Part shown: positions 4,788 to 5,038 of the stretch, piece by piece
Numbering within the stretch: position 1 is the stretch's first letter
Layout of the letters: each line of letters starts with the position of its first letter
Assembly (NCBI GenBank): GCA_018830745.1
Contig: JAHJRU010000117.1
Span: 1-5,038 of the forward strand
DNA from: Chloroflexota bacterium
Lineage (GTDB): Bacteria; Chloroflexota; Dehalococcoidia; Dehalococcoidales; JAHJRU01
Length of the DNA stretch: 5,038 nucleotides
Reading direction: 5' to 3'
Notes under the pieces: model-generated
The model's input: only the letters and a program-made list of their open reading frames with translations
What the model was told of the DNA's origin: nothing
Database searches by the model: none
Translations under genes and position numbers: made by a program

Positions 4788-5038
4788 TTAAAACGTAAAT
4801 TCAGTCCTCTTTATTATCTCGTTCTGCAGTCTGGTGTCTAACTGGATGAAGAAGGCGCTAAAGCCCGCTACCCGGATTATCAGGTCGCGATGATTTTCTG
4901 GATGGAGCTGAGCGTCCTTTAAGGTATCCGCGCTCACCACGTTCCACTGGACATGATTACCACCCAGATGCATGTAAGTTTTGACCAGGGCTACCAGTTG
5001 CTTTAGCCCTTTCTCTGTCTGTAAGCTTGAGGGATGGA
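4788..5038 (-). CDS. Glycyl radical enzyme (pyruvate formate-lyase-like), C-terminal fragment (runs off right edge)
   Basis: The last 82 residues of a larger protein are visible and open without a break to the window edge; full family members are about 800 residues. The fragment starts HPSSL, a motif near the end of these enzymes. It continues through HLGGNHVQWNVVSADTL and AQLHPENHRDL to the glycyl radical loop IRVAGFSAFF, then LQNEIIKRTEF before the TAA stop. The glycine of RVAGFS (codon at 4863-4865) is the residue from which an activating radical-SAM enzyme would take hydrogen. The pattern fits the dehydratase/lyase branch (glycerol dehydratase, choline lyase, isethionate lyase relatives) better than housekeeping pyruvate formate-lyase. 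The active-site Cys and Glu lie outside the window, so the substrate cannot be told. Such enzymes are oxygen-sensitive, which indicates an anaerobe. An internal ATG at 4973 is not the real start. No activating enzyme gene is in view. Confidence 0.9.
   Translation of the reverse strand, partial: HPSSLQTEKGLKQLVALVKTYMHLGGNHVQWNVVSADTLKDAQLHPENHRDLIIRVAGFSAFFIQLDTRLQNEIIKRTEFTF

Overview
This window looks like ordinary chromosome from an anaerobic bacterium with GC content near 50%. It carries the C-terminal end of an oxygen-sensitive glycyl radical enzyme. It also carries a short palindromic element of the CATTGCGAG...GAAGCAATCT type, which I associate with Dehalococcoidia-like Chloroflexota and other environmental anaerobes. 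The phylum assignment is a guess; nothing here fixes the taxon.

Layout. (1) Positions 1-95, minus strand: the first 31 codons of a LexA-type SOS repressor running off the left edge. It has a very good promoter at 142-170, a tandem 9-bp repeat in its leader, and an inverted repeat centred on the -35 box. (2) Positions 96-475: a divergent intergenic region of about 380 bp that also holds a possible folded leader (316-386) before the next gene. (3) Positions 476-1648, plus strand: a cytoplasmic GAF plus HD-GYP protein, a probable cyclic-di-GMP phosphodiesterase. (4) Positions 1602-2402, minus strand: a two-helix membrane protein interrupted by one in-frame TGA, so that it reads as two ORFs (2046-2402 and 1602-2021). 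Its tail overlaps the HD-GYP gene by 47 bp. (5) Positions 2403-2746: a divergent intergenic region with a TTGACA promoter facing each way and a palindromic MITE/REP-like element (2518-2624) between them. (6) Positions 2747-3502, plus strand: an SDR-family oxidoreductase. (7) Positions 3531-4616, minus strand: a zinc-dependent medium-chain alcohol dehydrogenase with its own promoter and a strong ribosome binding site. (8) Positions 4788-5038, minus strand: the last 82 residues of a glycyl radical enzyme with its radical glycine, running off the right edge.

How the genes may work together. The glycyl radical enzyme and the zinc dehydrogenase lie head to tail on the same strand. The dehydrogenase could process the alcohol or aldehyde linked to the radical reaction; this is inference from position. 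The SDR converges on the dehydrogenase and need not belong to the same pathway. LexA and the GAF/HD-GYP protein are regulatory genes transcribed away from each other. No CRISPR array, tRNA, rRNA, transposase or phage gene was found. The most notable points are the in-frame TGA in the membrane protein, the palindromic element, the repeat architecture at the lexA promoter, and the possible structured leader before the HD-GYP gene.
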